This document shows positions 8,405 to 15,009 of a stretch of DNA of 64,000 nucleotides, one piece after another. A program made the translations under genes and the position numbers. The DNA comes from DATARH01 sp963712835 (GTDB taxonomy: Bacteria > Pseudomonadota > Alphaproteobacteria > ATCC43930 > CGMCC-115725): the NCBI GenBank assembly GCA_963712835.1, contig CAVQJJ010000011.1, positions 186,001-250,000 on the forward strand. The letters run 5' to 3'. How positions within the stretch are numbered: the first letter of the stretch is position 1; each line of letters opens with the position of its first letter. Below the pieces are notes generated by a model. The model was not told where the DNA came from. It did not search any database and saw nothing but the letters and a program-made list of their open reading frames with translations.

Positions 8405-9658
8405 TCACTCGTTGAGGCCGCGGCCCTTGGCGCGGCGCAGCTGGCGGGTGCTTGGGCGGCCGTCGGGGGCGAAATAGCCGGCGGCTTTTTTCGCCGCGAT
8501 CTCGACCGAAGCATCCTCAGGCACCAGGTCGGGCGGGATCGCGACCTGCTCGCCGATGGCGATGCCCTGCGCGGTCAGGGCATCGTGCTTCATGTTCGAC
8601 ATCGACACCCAGCGGTCGATGCGGGTGACGCCGAGCCAGTGGAACACGTCGGGCATCAGCTCCTGCAAGCGCATGTCCTGCACGCCGGCGACGCATTCGG
8701 TGCGGCGGAAATAGGTGTCGGCGCGGTCGCCGCCCTCCTGGCGTTTCCTGGCGTTGTAGACGAGAAACTTCGTCACCTCGCCGAGCGCGCGGCCTTCCTT
8801 GCGGTTGTAGACGACGATGCCGACCCCGCCCCGCTGCGCGGTCTCGACGCAGACCTCGACGCCGTGCACCAGATAGGGCCGGCAGGTGCAGATGTCGGAG
8901 CCGAAGACATCGGAGCCGTTGCATTCGTCATGCACCCGGCAGGCGATCACCGTGCCGGGATCGGCGATGCGCTCGACCTCGCCGAACAGGTAGATGGTCT
9001 GGCCGCCAATCGGGGGCAGGAAGATTTCGAGATCGGGGCGGGTGACCAATTCGGGGAACATGCCGCCGGTTTGCTCGAACAGCGCGTTGCGCAGTTCGGT
9101 TTCCGCGACCCCGAAACGTCGGGCCATGCCCGGCAGATGCCAGACCGGGTCGATCGCCGCCTTGGTCACGCGGATCTCGCCATTGTCGCGCAGCACGCGC
9201 CCGTCGGGCTTGAGCCCGCTTAGCGCAAGACGCGCGGGGATTTCCGGCAGATTGATGCGCGCCCGCGTGATCGCGATCGTCGGGCGGGCGTCGATACCCT
9301 GGGCGATCGTCTCGGCGAACGCCTCGCCGACGAGATGACCGTACGGGTCGAGCGAAACGATCTTCGCCGGGTCGGCCCATTGCGGCCGCGGCGGCACCGT
9401 GACGACCGGCGCGGTATCGGTGAGGTCCGGGCGATGGTCGCGCGACAGCGCCCGGGTCGCCACCGCCAGCGCGCGATAGATCGCGTAGGAGCCGGAATAG
9501 GAGCCGATCGCGTTACGGTGATGCGGCTCGGCCGGGCTGGCGACGACCGGGCCGCGCTCGGCGGCGCTTGGCGCGCCCCAGCGGATCGGCGTGCCGGCCT
9601 GCCCGAAGCCGCCGGGATGCGAGGTCAGCCGGATATGGCGAGGGATGGGCGATTCCAT
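8405..9658 (-). CDS. GTP cyclohydrolase II-like protein (URC1-like, uracil catabolism)
   Basis: A 417-residue RibA-family protein, about twice the length of a riboflavin-type GTP cyclohydrolase II, with a long N-terminal region (about residues 1-215) starting MESPIPRHIRLTSHPGG. The zinc ligands are Cys246, Cys257 and Cys259 (VHDEC ... DICTC). The usual QEGRG motif is changed to NRKEGRALGEVTKF, and there is an RTECVAGVQDMRLQ block. This layout is that of URC1, which acts in uracil degradation rather than riboflavin synthesis. The ATG at 9658 is preferred over an upstream GTG at 9712, because it gives the family's normal N-terminus. Neighbours DUF1688 and upp support the role. Confidence 0.85.
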   Translation of the reverse strand: MESPIPRHIRLTSHPGGFGQAGTPIRWGAPSAAERGPVVASPAEPHHRNAIGSYSGSYAIYRALAVATRALSRDHRPDLTDTAPVVTVPPRPQWADPAKIVSLDPYGHLVGEAFAETIAQGIDARPTIAITRARINLPEIPARLALSGLKPDGRVLRDNGEIRVTKAAIDPVWHLPGMARRFGVAETELRNALFEQTGGMFPELVTRPDLEIFLPPIGGQTIYLFGEVERIADPGTVIACRVHDECNGSDVFGSDICTCRPYLVHGVEVCVETAQRGGVGIVVYNRKEGRALGEVTKFLVYNARKRQEGGDRADTYFRRTECVAGVQDMRLQELMPDVFHWLGVTRIDRWVSMSNMKHDALTAQGIAIGEQVAIPPDLVPEDASVEIAAKKAAGYFAPDGRPSTRQLRRAKGRGLNE

Positions 9659-9688
9659 GGCAAATGGCTCGCTTAAAAAAATAATATA

Positions 9689-9700
9689 GTGGTTAACCAC
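9689..9700. promoter_or_regulatory. Perfect 12-bp palindrome upstream of the URC1-like gene (candidate operator)
   Basis: GTGGTTAACCAC is a perfect dyad 30 bases before the chosen start of the URC1-like gene, inside the 57-base gap after the upstream membrane-protein gene. AT-rich sequence (ATAATATA, then AAAAAA) lies between it and the start and could hold a -10 region. The TGGT..ACCA core resembles GntR-family operators. No regulator gene is adjacent, so the binding protein is unknown. Confidence 0.45.
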
Positions 9701-9715
9701 GCGTTGCGCCACGCG

Positions 9716-10780
9716 CTAAGTGTCGCGAGCGTTTTGGTTCACCCGCAAAAAGCAGCGGCGCAGCCAGATCGCGCCGCCCGGCAGGCTGATCAGCGTGCCG
9801 ATCAGCCCAAATTCGACCGAGAGCAACAGCGCCGAGGCGACGCCGACGCCGACCAAGCCCAGCGCGGCGACGATTGCGCCCTCGCGCAGGCCCCAGCCAC
9901 CGGCGGAGATCGGCAGCGCCACCACCAGCATCACCGGCGGCATCAGGATCGCGAAATCGACCAGCGGCACGCCGAGATGCTGCCCCTGCGCGAGACACCA
10001 CGCCTCGACCGCAACGAGCCCTTGGCCCACCGTCGCGACGGCGACAGCCAATGCGAAACGCCGCCAGCGGCATAGCAGCAGGCGCCAGCTTTGGTCGAGA
10101 TCACGCAAGGCAAAGAGTAGCGCACGGTTGCGATCGCCAAGCCACCGCGCCAAACGCGCGGCGGTCGCAGCCGCCAGGAATGCCAGCGGCACGACCGCGA
10201 GCGTCACGGCGAGCGGCGCGCTGCGTGCCAGCGGGCCGGCATTCAGCACCACCAGCGGCAATGCCGCCAGCCCGAGACCGATGACGCTCGTCAGCCGTTC
10301 GAACAGTACCGAATGGACGATGCCGCGACGGCCGAGCGAACGGGTCGGCGCCAACACCGCCCGCGCGACATCGCCGCCGGTGGGCCCAAGCAGAAACGCG
10401 CCGAAAAAGCACCCCATAAACGTCACCGACAGCGCCGAGACGGTGCTAGTCTCACCGCCAAGCGCCTGCACGATCTGCTGCCAGCGCCAGCTCAGAAGGC
10501 CGATCTGAACGAGGCCGAGAAGCGTTGTCGCCGCGAGCCATGCCGCCGATTGATGGCGCAGCGCATCCACCAGCACCGCACCGTCGACATGGCGGCAAAC
10601 CAGGATGATGAGGCCGACGGAGACGCCGAGCTTGAAGAGGAGGCTGATGCGGGAGGAGTCGACAAGACGCGCCGCGGCCATGCGCAGCACGTCGCCCGGC
10701 CGCGGCGTGGAAACGGACTGAGTTGCGTCGAGCGGCACGCGGCCCGGACCTTCAATATCGATTGACAAACGAGAGGACAC
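9716..10780 (-). CDS. Lysylphosphatidylglycerol synthase-type (UPF0104) membrane protein
   Basis: A 354-residue polytopic inner-membrane protein of the LPG_synthase_TM family, often annotated as a flippase-like or AglD/MprF transmembrane domain. About eight hydrophobic segments are visible, starting at LLFKLGVSVGLIILV. Family marks are MGCFFGAFLLGPTGGDVARA and, near the C-terminus, LPISAGGWGLREGAIV. No soluble aminoacyl-transferase domain follows, so it is not a full MprF. The GTG start at 10780 has no clear ribosome binding site and the true start may lie further in. It ends 57 bases before the URC1-like gene; a functional link is not evident. Confidence 0.75.
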   Translation of the reverse strand: MSSRLSIDIEGPGRVPLDATQSVSTPRPGDVLRMAAARLVDSSRISLLFKLGVSVGLIILVCRHVDGAVLVDALRHQSAAWLAATTLLGLVQIGLLSWRWQQIVQALGGETSTVSALSVTFMGCFFGAFLLGPTGGDVARAVLAPTRSLGRRGIVHSVLFERLTSVIGLGLAALPLVVLNAGPLARSAPLAVTLAVVPLAFLAAATAARLARWLGDRNRALLFALRDLDQSWRLLLCRWRRFALAVAVATVGQGLVAVEAWCLAQGQHLGVPLVDFAILMPPVMLVVALPISAGGWGLREGAIVAALGLVGVGVASALLLSVEFGLIGTLISLPGGAIWLRRCFLRVNQNARDT

Positions 10781-10814
10781 CGCGCAGCCGAGCTGCGCGA
10801 TGTTCTAAGATACG

Positions 10815-10840
10815 GCGCCATGGGCGATCGGCCATGGCGC
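10815..10840 (-). terminator. Hairpin downstream of the Flp pilin gene
   Basis: A perfect 9-bp stem (GCGCCATGG against CCATGGCGC) with an 8-base loop lies 20 bases past the pilin stop. On the minus strand it is followed by CGTATCTTAG, a weak T-containing tail. It is likely a terminator for the short pilin transcript; the U-run is poor. Confidence 0.5.
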
Positions 10841-10859
10841 AGATTTTACTTCGCCTAAG

Positions 10860-11027
10860 TTACAGATCGCCGGCAATGGTGTTGAAGGTTGAAGAAAGGT
10901 TCGTGCCGACCGTGCCCATCACCGTCACCGCGGCGACCGCGATAAGCGCGGCGATCAAGCCATACTCGATCGCCGTCGCGCCAGTCTCGTCACTCAGCAA
11001 GTCCCAGAACATCATCACTAGAGCCAC
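10860..11027 (-). CDS. flp: Flp/Fap-type pilin (type IVb prepilin)
   Basis: A 55-residue prepilin of the Flp family, the major subunit of tight-adherence (Tad) pili. The hallmark ETGATAIEYGLIAALIAVAA is present: the TadV-type prepilin peptidase would cut after Gly in GATAIEY, leaving the Glu+5/Tyr+6 pair and a hydrophobic helix. I choose the GTG at 11027 because AGGAGG lies six bases upstream; the next in-frame ATGs at 11015 and 11012 are too far from it. No cpa or tad assembly gene is in the window, so this is an orphan pilin here. It is divergent from the radical SAM gene across an AT-rich gap. Confidence 0.9.
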   Translation of the reverse strand: MALVMMFWDLLSDETGATAIEYGLIAALIAVAAVTVMGTVGTNLSSTFNTIAGDL

Positions 11028-11203
11028 CGCCTGCCTCCTATGGTTGTGCCGCAAGCGAACATAGCCGAGTATTGTAAATCTGAGAACCACAACTTGAAAT
11101 TTTAACGAATTTAAGGATTGGTAACTTTAATAATTTGATAATTGGGCAAATTATTTGAAATTTTCTTTACCGCGATCGACGGTAAAAATCGGCCTCTTGC
11201 CGC

Positions 11204-12208
11204 ATGCACGCGCCATCATGCTGGCTTATAGTGAGCGGCGTGACAGATGCCCTCGCCGGCGCGCCGCCGCGCCTCGACCCCGCCAAATTCCGCGACCCAT
11301 CGGTCACCGCGAAGGGTGAGACGCGCGCTCGGGTCGCACTCAAAGCGCTCGACACGCTGTGGTTCAACACCGGCACGCTGTGCAACCTGACCTGTCAGAA
11401 TTGCTATATCGAATCGTCGCCAAAGAACGACCGGCTGGTCTATCTGAGCGCCGCGGAGGTGGCCGCCTATCTCGACGAGATCGCCGCGCTGGGTCTCGGC
11501 ACCAAGCTTATCGGCTTCACCGGCGGCGAGCCGTTTATGAACCGGGACCTGATCGCGATGCTCGATGACGTGCTGTCGCGCGGCTTCGACGCGATCGTGC
11601 TGACCAACGCGATGAAGCCGATGCAGCACAAGAAGCGCGCGCTGTTGGCGCTGCGCGAGCGGTTCGGCGCCAAATCCCCAGGGGGCCTGACGATCCGCGT
11701 CTCGCTCGACCATTACGGCGCCGCGGTGCACGAGCTGGAGCGCGGCAAGCACAGCTGGGGGCCGACGATCGAGGGCCTCAAATGGCTCGCCGCAAACGGC
11801 TTCGCGATCAATGTCGCGAGCCGCTATCTGTCGGGCGAGAGCGAGGCGGCGATCCGCGACGGGTTCCGCCGGCTGTTCGCGGAGACCGGCGTGACGATCG
11901 ACGCCGCCGACCCGGTGGCGCTGATGATCTTTCCCGAGATGGACGCGACAGTCGATGTGCCGGAGATCACCACAGCGTGCTGGGGCATCCTCCACAAATC
12001 GCCCGACAGCGTGATGTGCGCGTCGTCGCGCATGGTGGTGAAGCACAAGGGCGCGGAGAGGCCAAGCGTCGCCGCCTGCACGCTGTTGCCCTATGATGCG
12101 TTGTGGGGTTTGGGGCCGGACCTCGCTGGCGCGCTCGGCTCGGTGCCGCTCAACCACCCGCATTGCGCCAAGTTCTGTGTGTTCGGCGGCGCGGCCTGCT
12201 CGGCATAA
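11204..12208 (+). CDS. Radical SAM protein of unassigned function beside arsenic genes
   Basis: A 334-residue radical SAM enzyme. The [4Fe-4S]-SAM motif is CNLTCQNC (Cys60, Cys64, Cys67), followed by the GGEP motif in IGFTGGEPFMN. The C-terminal third is rich in Cys (CWGIL, CASSR, CTLLPY, HCAKFCVFGGAACS), which suggests an auxiliary iron-sulfur site. It runs convergently into the ACR3 efflux gene with one base between stops. ArsS, the radical SAM of arsenosugar synthesis, is a natural guess from context, but the C-terminus here does not look like the ArsS domain I know. The substrate is therefore unassigned. The start is uncertain: GTGs at 11231 and 11240 are alternatives. Confidence 0.8.
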   Translation: MHAPSCWLIVSGVTDALAGAPPRLDPAKFRDPSVTAKGETRARVALKALDTLWFNTGTLCNLTCQNCYIESSPKNDRLVYLSAAEVAAYLDEIAALGLGTKLIGFTGGEPFMNRDLIAMLDDVLSRGFDAIVLTNAMKPMQHKKRALLALRERFGAKSPGGLTIRVSLDHYGAAVHELERGKHSWGPTIEGLKWLAANGFAINVASRYLSGESEAAIRDGFRRLFAETGVTIDAADPVALMIFPEMDATVDVPEITTACWGILHKSPDSVMCASSRMVVKHKGAERPSVAACTLLPYDALWGLGPDLAGALGSVPLNHPHCAKFCVFGGAACSA

Positions 12209-12209
12209 G

Positions 12210-13286
12210 TCAGGCGGGGCCGAAGCGCTGATACCAGGGGCGGCTGCGCAGCACGATCCACACCACCGACAACATCACCGGCACTTCGACCAGAACGCCG
12301 ACGACCGTCGCCAGCGCCGCGCCGGATTGGAAGCCGAACAGCGCGATGGCCGCGGCCACCGCCAATTCGAAGAAATTCGACGCACCGATGAGGGCGGAGG
12401 GGCACGCCACATTGTGCGGCACGCCGAGCGCGCGATTGAGCGTGTAGGCGATCCCGGCGTTCAAGTAGACCTGGATGATGATCGGGATCGCGAGCAGTAC
12501 GATCACCAAAGGCTGCTTGACGAGCTGGTCGCCCTGAAACCCGAATAGCAGCACGAGCGTCGCCAGCAGCGCGAGCAGCGATAACGGCTGCAACCGGCGC
12601 AGCGTCCCGGCCAACGCGGCCTCACCACCCGATGCGAGCAATGAACGCCGCCAGATCTGGGCGGCCATCACCGGAACGACGATGTAGAGAACGACCGACA
12701 GGAACAGCGTCTCCCACGGCACCGTGATCGACGACAGCCCGAGCAGCAGCCCGACAATCGGCGCGAAGGCAAAGATCATGATCGTGTCGTTCAACGCGAC
12801 CTGCGTGAGTGTGAAGTTCGGCTCGCCATCCGTGAGGTTCGACCACACGAAGACCATTGCCGTACAGGGCGCAGCCGCAAGGAGGATCAGCCCGGCGATG
12901 TAACTGTCGATCTGCCCGGCGGGCAGCCACGGCCGGAACAGCCAGCCAATGAACAACCAGGCCAGCAGCGCCATGCTGAACGGCTTGACGAGCCAGTTGA
13001 TGCCGACCGTCACCGCAATCCCGCGCCATTGCTCGGCGACGCGATGCAGCGCACCGAAATCGACCTTGATGAGCATCGGCACGATCATCAGCCAGATCAG
13101 CACGGCAACCGGGATGTTGACCTCGGCGACCGTCGTCCGGCCAAGCGCCTGAAACGGCCCCGGCACAAGCCGCCCGAGGGCGATGCCGGCGATGATGCAG
13201 AGCGCGACCCAGAGCGTCAGATAGCGCTCGAACGCCCCCAATGCCGGCCGCGCAACGCGAGGACGGCTTTCAACGGCTGTACTCAC
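12210..13286 (-). CDS. acr3: ACR3-family arsenite efflux permease
   Basis: Exports arsenite across the inner membrane. The 358-residue protein has about ten hydrophobic segments. The conserved Cys141 in TM4 (LLAAAPCTAMVFVWSNLTDG) and the essential Glu region ASNFFELAVAAAI in TM9 are both present, which identifies ACR3 rather than ArsB. The GTG start is preceded by GGAGG five bases away. It belongs to a minus-strand arsR-arsM-acr3 run, 49 bases after arsM. No arsC arsenate reductase is visible, so the set would deal with As(III). Confidence 0.93.
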   Translation of the reverse strand: MSTAVESRPRVARPALGAFERYLTLWVALCIIAGIALGRLVPGPFQALGRTTVAEVNIPVAVLIWLMIVPMLIKVDFGALHRVAEQWRGIAVTVGINWLVKPFSMALLAWLFIGWLFRPWLPAGQIDSYIAGLILLAAAPCTAMVFVWSNLTDGEPNFTLTQVALNDTIMIFAFAPIVGLLLGLSSITVPWETLFLSVVLYIVVPVMAAQIWRRSLLASGGEAALAGTLRRLQPLSLLALLATLVLLFGFQGDQLVKQPLVIVLLAIPIIIQVYLNAGIAYTLNRALGVPHNVACPSALIGASNFFELAVAAAIALFGFQSGAALATVVGVLVEVPVMLSVVWIVLRSRPWYQRFGPA

Positions 13287-13335
13287 TCAGACCTCCGATG
13301 AGGAGTCGATGCGGCCGAGAGCGGCCGCCACTCGG

Positions 13336-14130
13336 CTAAGGCTTGCGCGCTTCGATCGTCGCCGAGACGACGTGGCTCTCGATCCCCATTCCGGGCGCCC
13401 AGCCCTGGATCAGCTCGCGGCTTTCGGGCTTTTCGGCGACCCGTACATCGACAAACCCGGCCGCGGCGAGCCAGGCCGCGACCTGCGCCGCCGGCGCCGC
13501 GCCGCCAATGCAGCCGCAGAGCAAGGCCGGGTCGGCGCGCAGCGCCTCGCTGAGCGGCGCCGTGTTGACGACGTCGGAGACCGCCAGCCGGCCGCCCGGC
13601 TTCAGCACGCGGAACGCCTCGCGGAACACCTGCGTCTTGTCGGGTACCAGGTTGATGACGCAGTTCGAGATCACGACATCGGCGGTGTTGTCGGCGACCG
13701 GCAAATGCTCCAGCTCGCCGAGGCGGAACTCGACATTGGCCGCGCCGATCGCCGCGACATTGGCGCGCGCCTTCGCCAGCATTTCGTGCGTCATGTCGAT
13801 GCCGATCACCCGACCCGTCACGCCGACCTGCTCGGCGGAGAGGAAACAGTCGAATCCGGCGCCGCTGCCGAGGTCGATCACCACCTCGCCGGGCTTCAGC
13901 GCGGCGATCGCCTGCGGATTGCCGCAGCCGAGACCGAGATTGGCGCCGTCCGGCACGGCGCCCAGTTCGCGCTCGGAATAGCCCATGCGCCGCGCCTTGT
14001 CGGCTGCCGTGGCGGGGGTTGAAGGGCCGCAGCACGACGACGACGCCGGCGCGCAACAGGACGCTCCGCTTTCCGTCGCGACAGCGCCGTAGCGAAGGCG
14101 CACCATCTCCTTGATCTGGCTATCGTCCAT
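13336..14130 (-). CDS. arsM: Arsenite S-adenosylmethionine methyltransferase
   Basis: Methylates trivalent arsenic using SAM. The 264-residue protein has the SAM-binding segment VVIDLGSGAGFDCFL and the three As(III)-binding cysteines of ArsM: Cys69 (GLGCGNP), Cys157 (VISNCVIN) and Cys205/207 (LLCGCIGG). The N-terminus adds two Cys pairs (ASCCAP and SSCCGP, residues 25-34). The frame is open upstream to 14244, but I choose the ATG at 14130, preceded by AGGAGA, since MDDSQIKEMVRLRYG is the family's typical start. It lies 10 bases after arsR and before acr3, so the three form an operon. Confidence 0.94.
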   Translation of the reverse strand: MDDSQIKEMVRLRYGAVATESGASCCAPASSSCCGPSTPATAADKARRMGYSERELGAVPDGANLGLGCGNPQAIAALKPGEVVIDLGSGAGFDCFLSAEQVGVTGRVIGIDMTHEMLAKARANVAAIGAANVEFRLGELEHLPVADNTADVVISNCVINLVPDKTQVFREAFRVLKPGGRLAVSDVVNTAPLSEALRADPALLCGCIGGAAPAAQVAAWLAAAGFVDVRVAEKPESRELIQGWAPGMGIESHVVSATIEARKP

Positions 14131-14140
14131 GGCGGCTCTC

Positions 14141-14494
14141 CTAGGCTGCGCTGCTTTTGGTCGGGGCCGAAGACGTGGCGGCGGGCTTGCACACCGGCGC
14201 CCAGGAGGCGCCCTGACCGCAGCAATTCTCGCTGAGATAGGCAAGCAGCGCGTTCATCGTCTCGTACTCGGCGGCGTAGACCATCAGCCGGCCGAGGCGG
14301 CGCTGGGTGATCAGCCCGGCATGCACGAGATTGGCCAGGTGGAACGACAGCGAGGACGGGATGACGCCGAGCCGCTCAGCAATGTTACCCGCCGAGAGCC
14401 CGTCCGGTCCGACCGTCACGAGCAAGCGGTAAAGCTGCAGCCGCGTCTCCTGCGCGAGCGCGCCAAGCGCCGCCAGGGCTTGTGCTTGTTCCAT
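14141..14494 (-). CDS. arsR: ArsR-family arsenic-responsive repressor
   Basis: A 117-residue winged-helix repressor. The helix-turn-helix is around residues 34-60 (LSAGNIAERLGVIPSSLSFH). The usual ELCVCDL metal site in the recognition helix is absent. Instead a C-terminal Cys91-Cys92 pair (ENCCGQG) plus Cys102 could form the three-coordinate As(III) site, as in the Acidithiobacillus-type ArsR, a known variant. The ATG at 14494 has GGAGG seven bases upstream and is preferred to a TTG two codons earlier. It is the first gene of the arsR-arsM-acr3 operon and probably represses it. Confidence 0.92.
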   Translation of the reverse strand: MEQAQALAALGALAQETRLQLYRLLVTVGPDGLSAGNIAERLGVIPSSLSFHLANLVHAGLITQRRLGRLMVYAAEYETMNALLAYLSENCCGQGASWAPVCKPAATSSAPTKSSAA

Positions 14495-14500
14495 CGGCAA

Positions 14501-14560
14501 GCCTCCATTTCGATATTTCCATATTTATAGAATCATCGATCTGGAGTCAAGCGCGCGGCA
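14501..14560 (-). promoter_or_regulatory. Candidate arsR promoter/operator
   Basis: The gap between the HbpS-like gene stop (14563) and the arsR start is much more AT-rich than its surroundings. It contains CGATATTTCCATATTTATAG and an imperfect dyad whose outer arms are CGAT (14511-14514) and ATCG (14535-14538). This is the expected place for the ars operon promoter and ArsR binding site. The exact operator is inferred, not proven. Confidence 0.4.
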
Positions 14561-14562
14561 AA

Positions 14563-15009
14563 TCAGTGCGGGTTTTCGCCGGTGTCGGGGTTGAGACCGG
14601 CCGCCTCGATGCCGGCGACGGCGCAGGTCTCGTCCTGGTCGGAGGTGTCGCCGCTGATCCCAACCGCGCCGACGATGTCGCCTGCGGCGTCGCGGACCAG
14701 CACACCGCCCGGCGCCGGCACCACGCGGCCCTCCGAGGCCTCCATCAGCGCGGTCAGGAACAAGCCGCCGCCCGATGCCGCACGTCGCGCGAACTCGCGA
14801 CCGCCAAACCCCATACCGAGCGTGCCCCACGCCTTGCCAGTGGCGATTTGGGTGCGCAGGATGCCGGACTTGTCCTCGCGCTTCATCGCGACAAGGTGGC
14901 CGCCGGCGTCGAGCACCACGACGGTCAGCGGGTGCAGGTTCAGTTCGCGGCCCTTGGCGAGCGCCGTATCGACGATGGTCGAGGCCTGGGTCAGCGTCAT
15001 GTTGCTCAT
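14563..15009 (-). CDS. HbpS/GlcG-type heme-binding-like protein
   Basis: A 148-residue protein of the HbpS/GlcG (PF03928) family. It shows LNLHPLTVVVLDAGGHLVAM, MGFGGREFARR, and the glycine-rich C-terminal PAPGGVLVRDAAGDIVGAVG with GISGDTSDQDE. Members bind heme or small molecules and are often found beside oxidoreductases. The ATG at 15009 overlaps the stop of the upstream molybdenum hydroxylase gene in an ATGA, and GGAGA precedes it. Translational coupling suggests the two products work together. The precise function is unknown; the longer frame upstream is the other strand reading of the hydroxylase gene's end. Confidence 0.88.
   Translation of the reverse strand: MSNMTLTQASTIVDTALAKGRELNLHPLTVVVLDAGGHLVAMKREDKSGILRTQIATGKAWGTLGMGFGGREFARRAASGGGLFLTALMEASEGRVVPAPGGVLVRDAAGDIVGAVGISGDTSDQDETCAVAGIEAAGLNPDTGENPH

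Noticed and set aside
11204..12208. Radical SAM protein as ArsS of arsenosugar synthesis
   Set aside because: Context fits but the C-terminal Cys pattern does not match the ArsS C-terminal domain as I know it, so only the superfamily is claimed.
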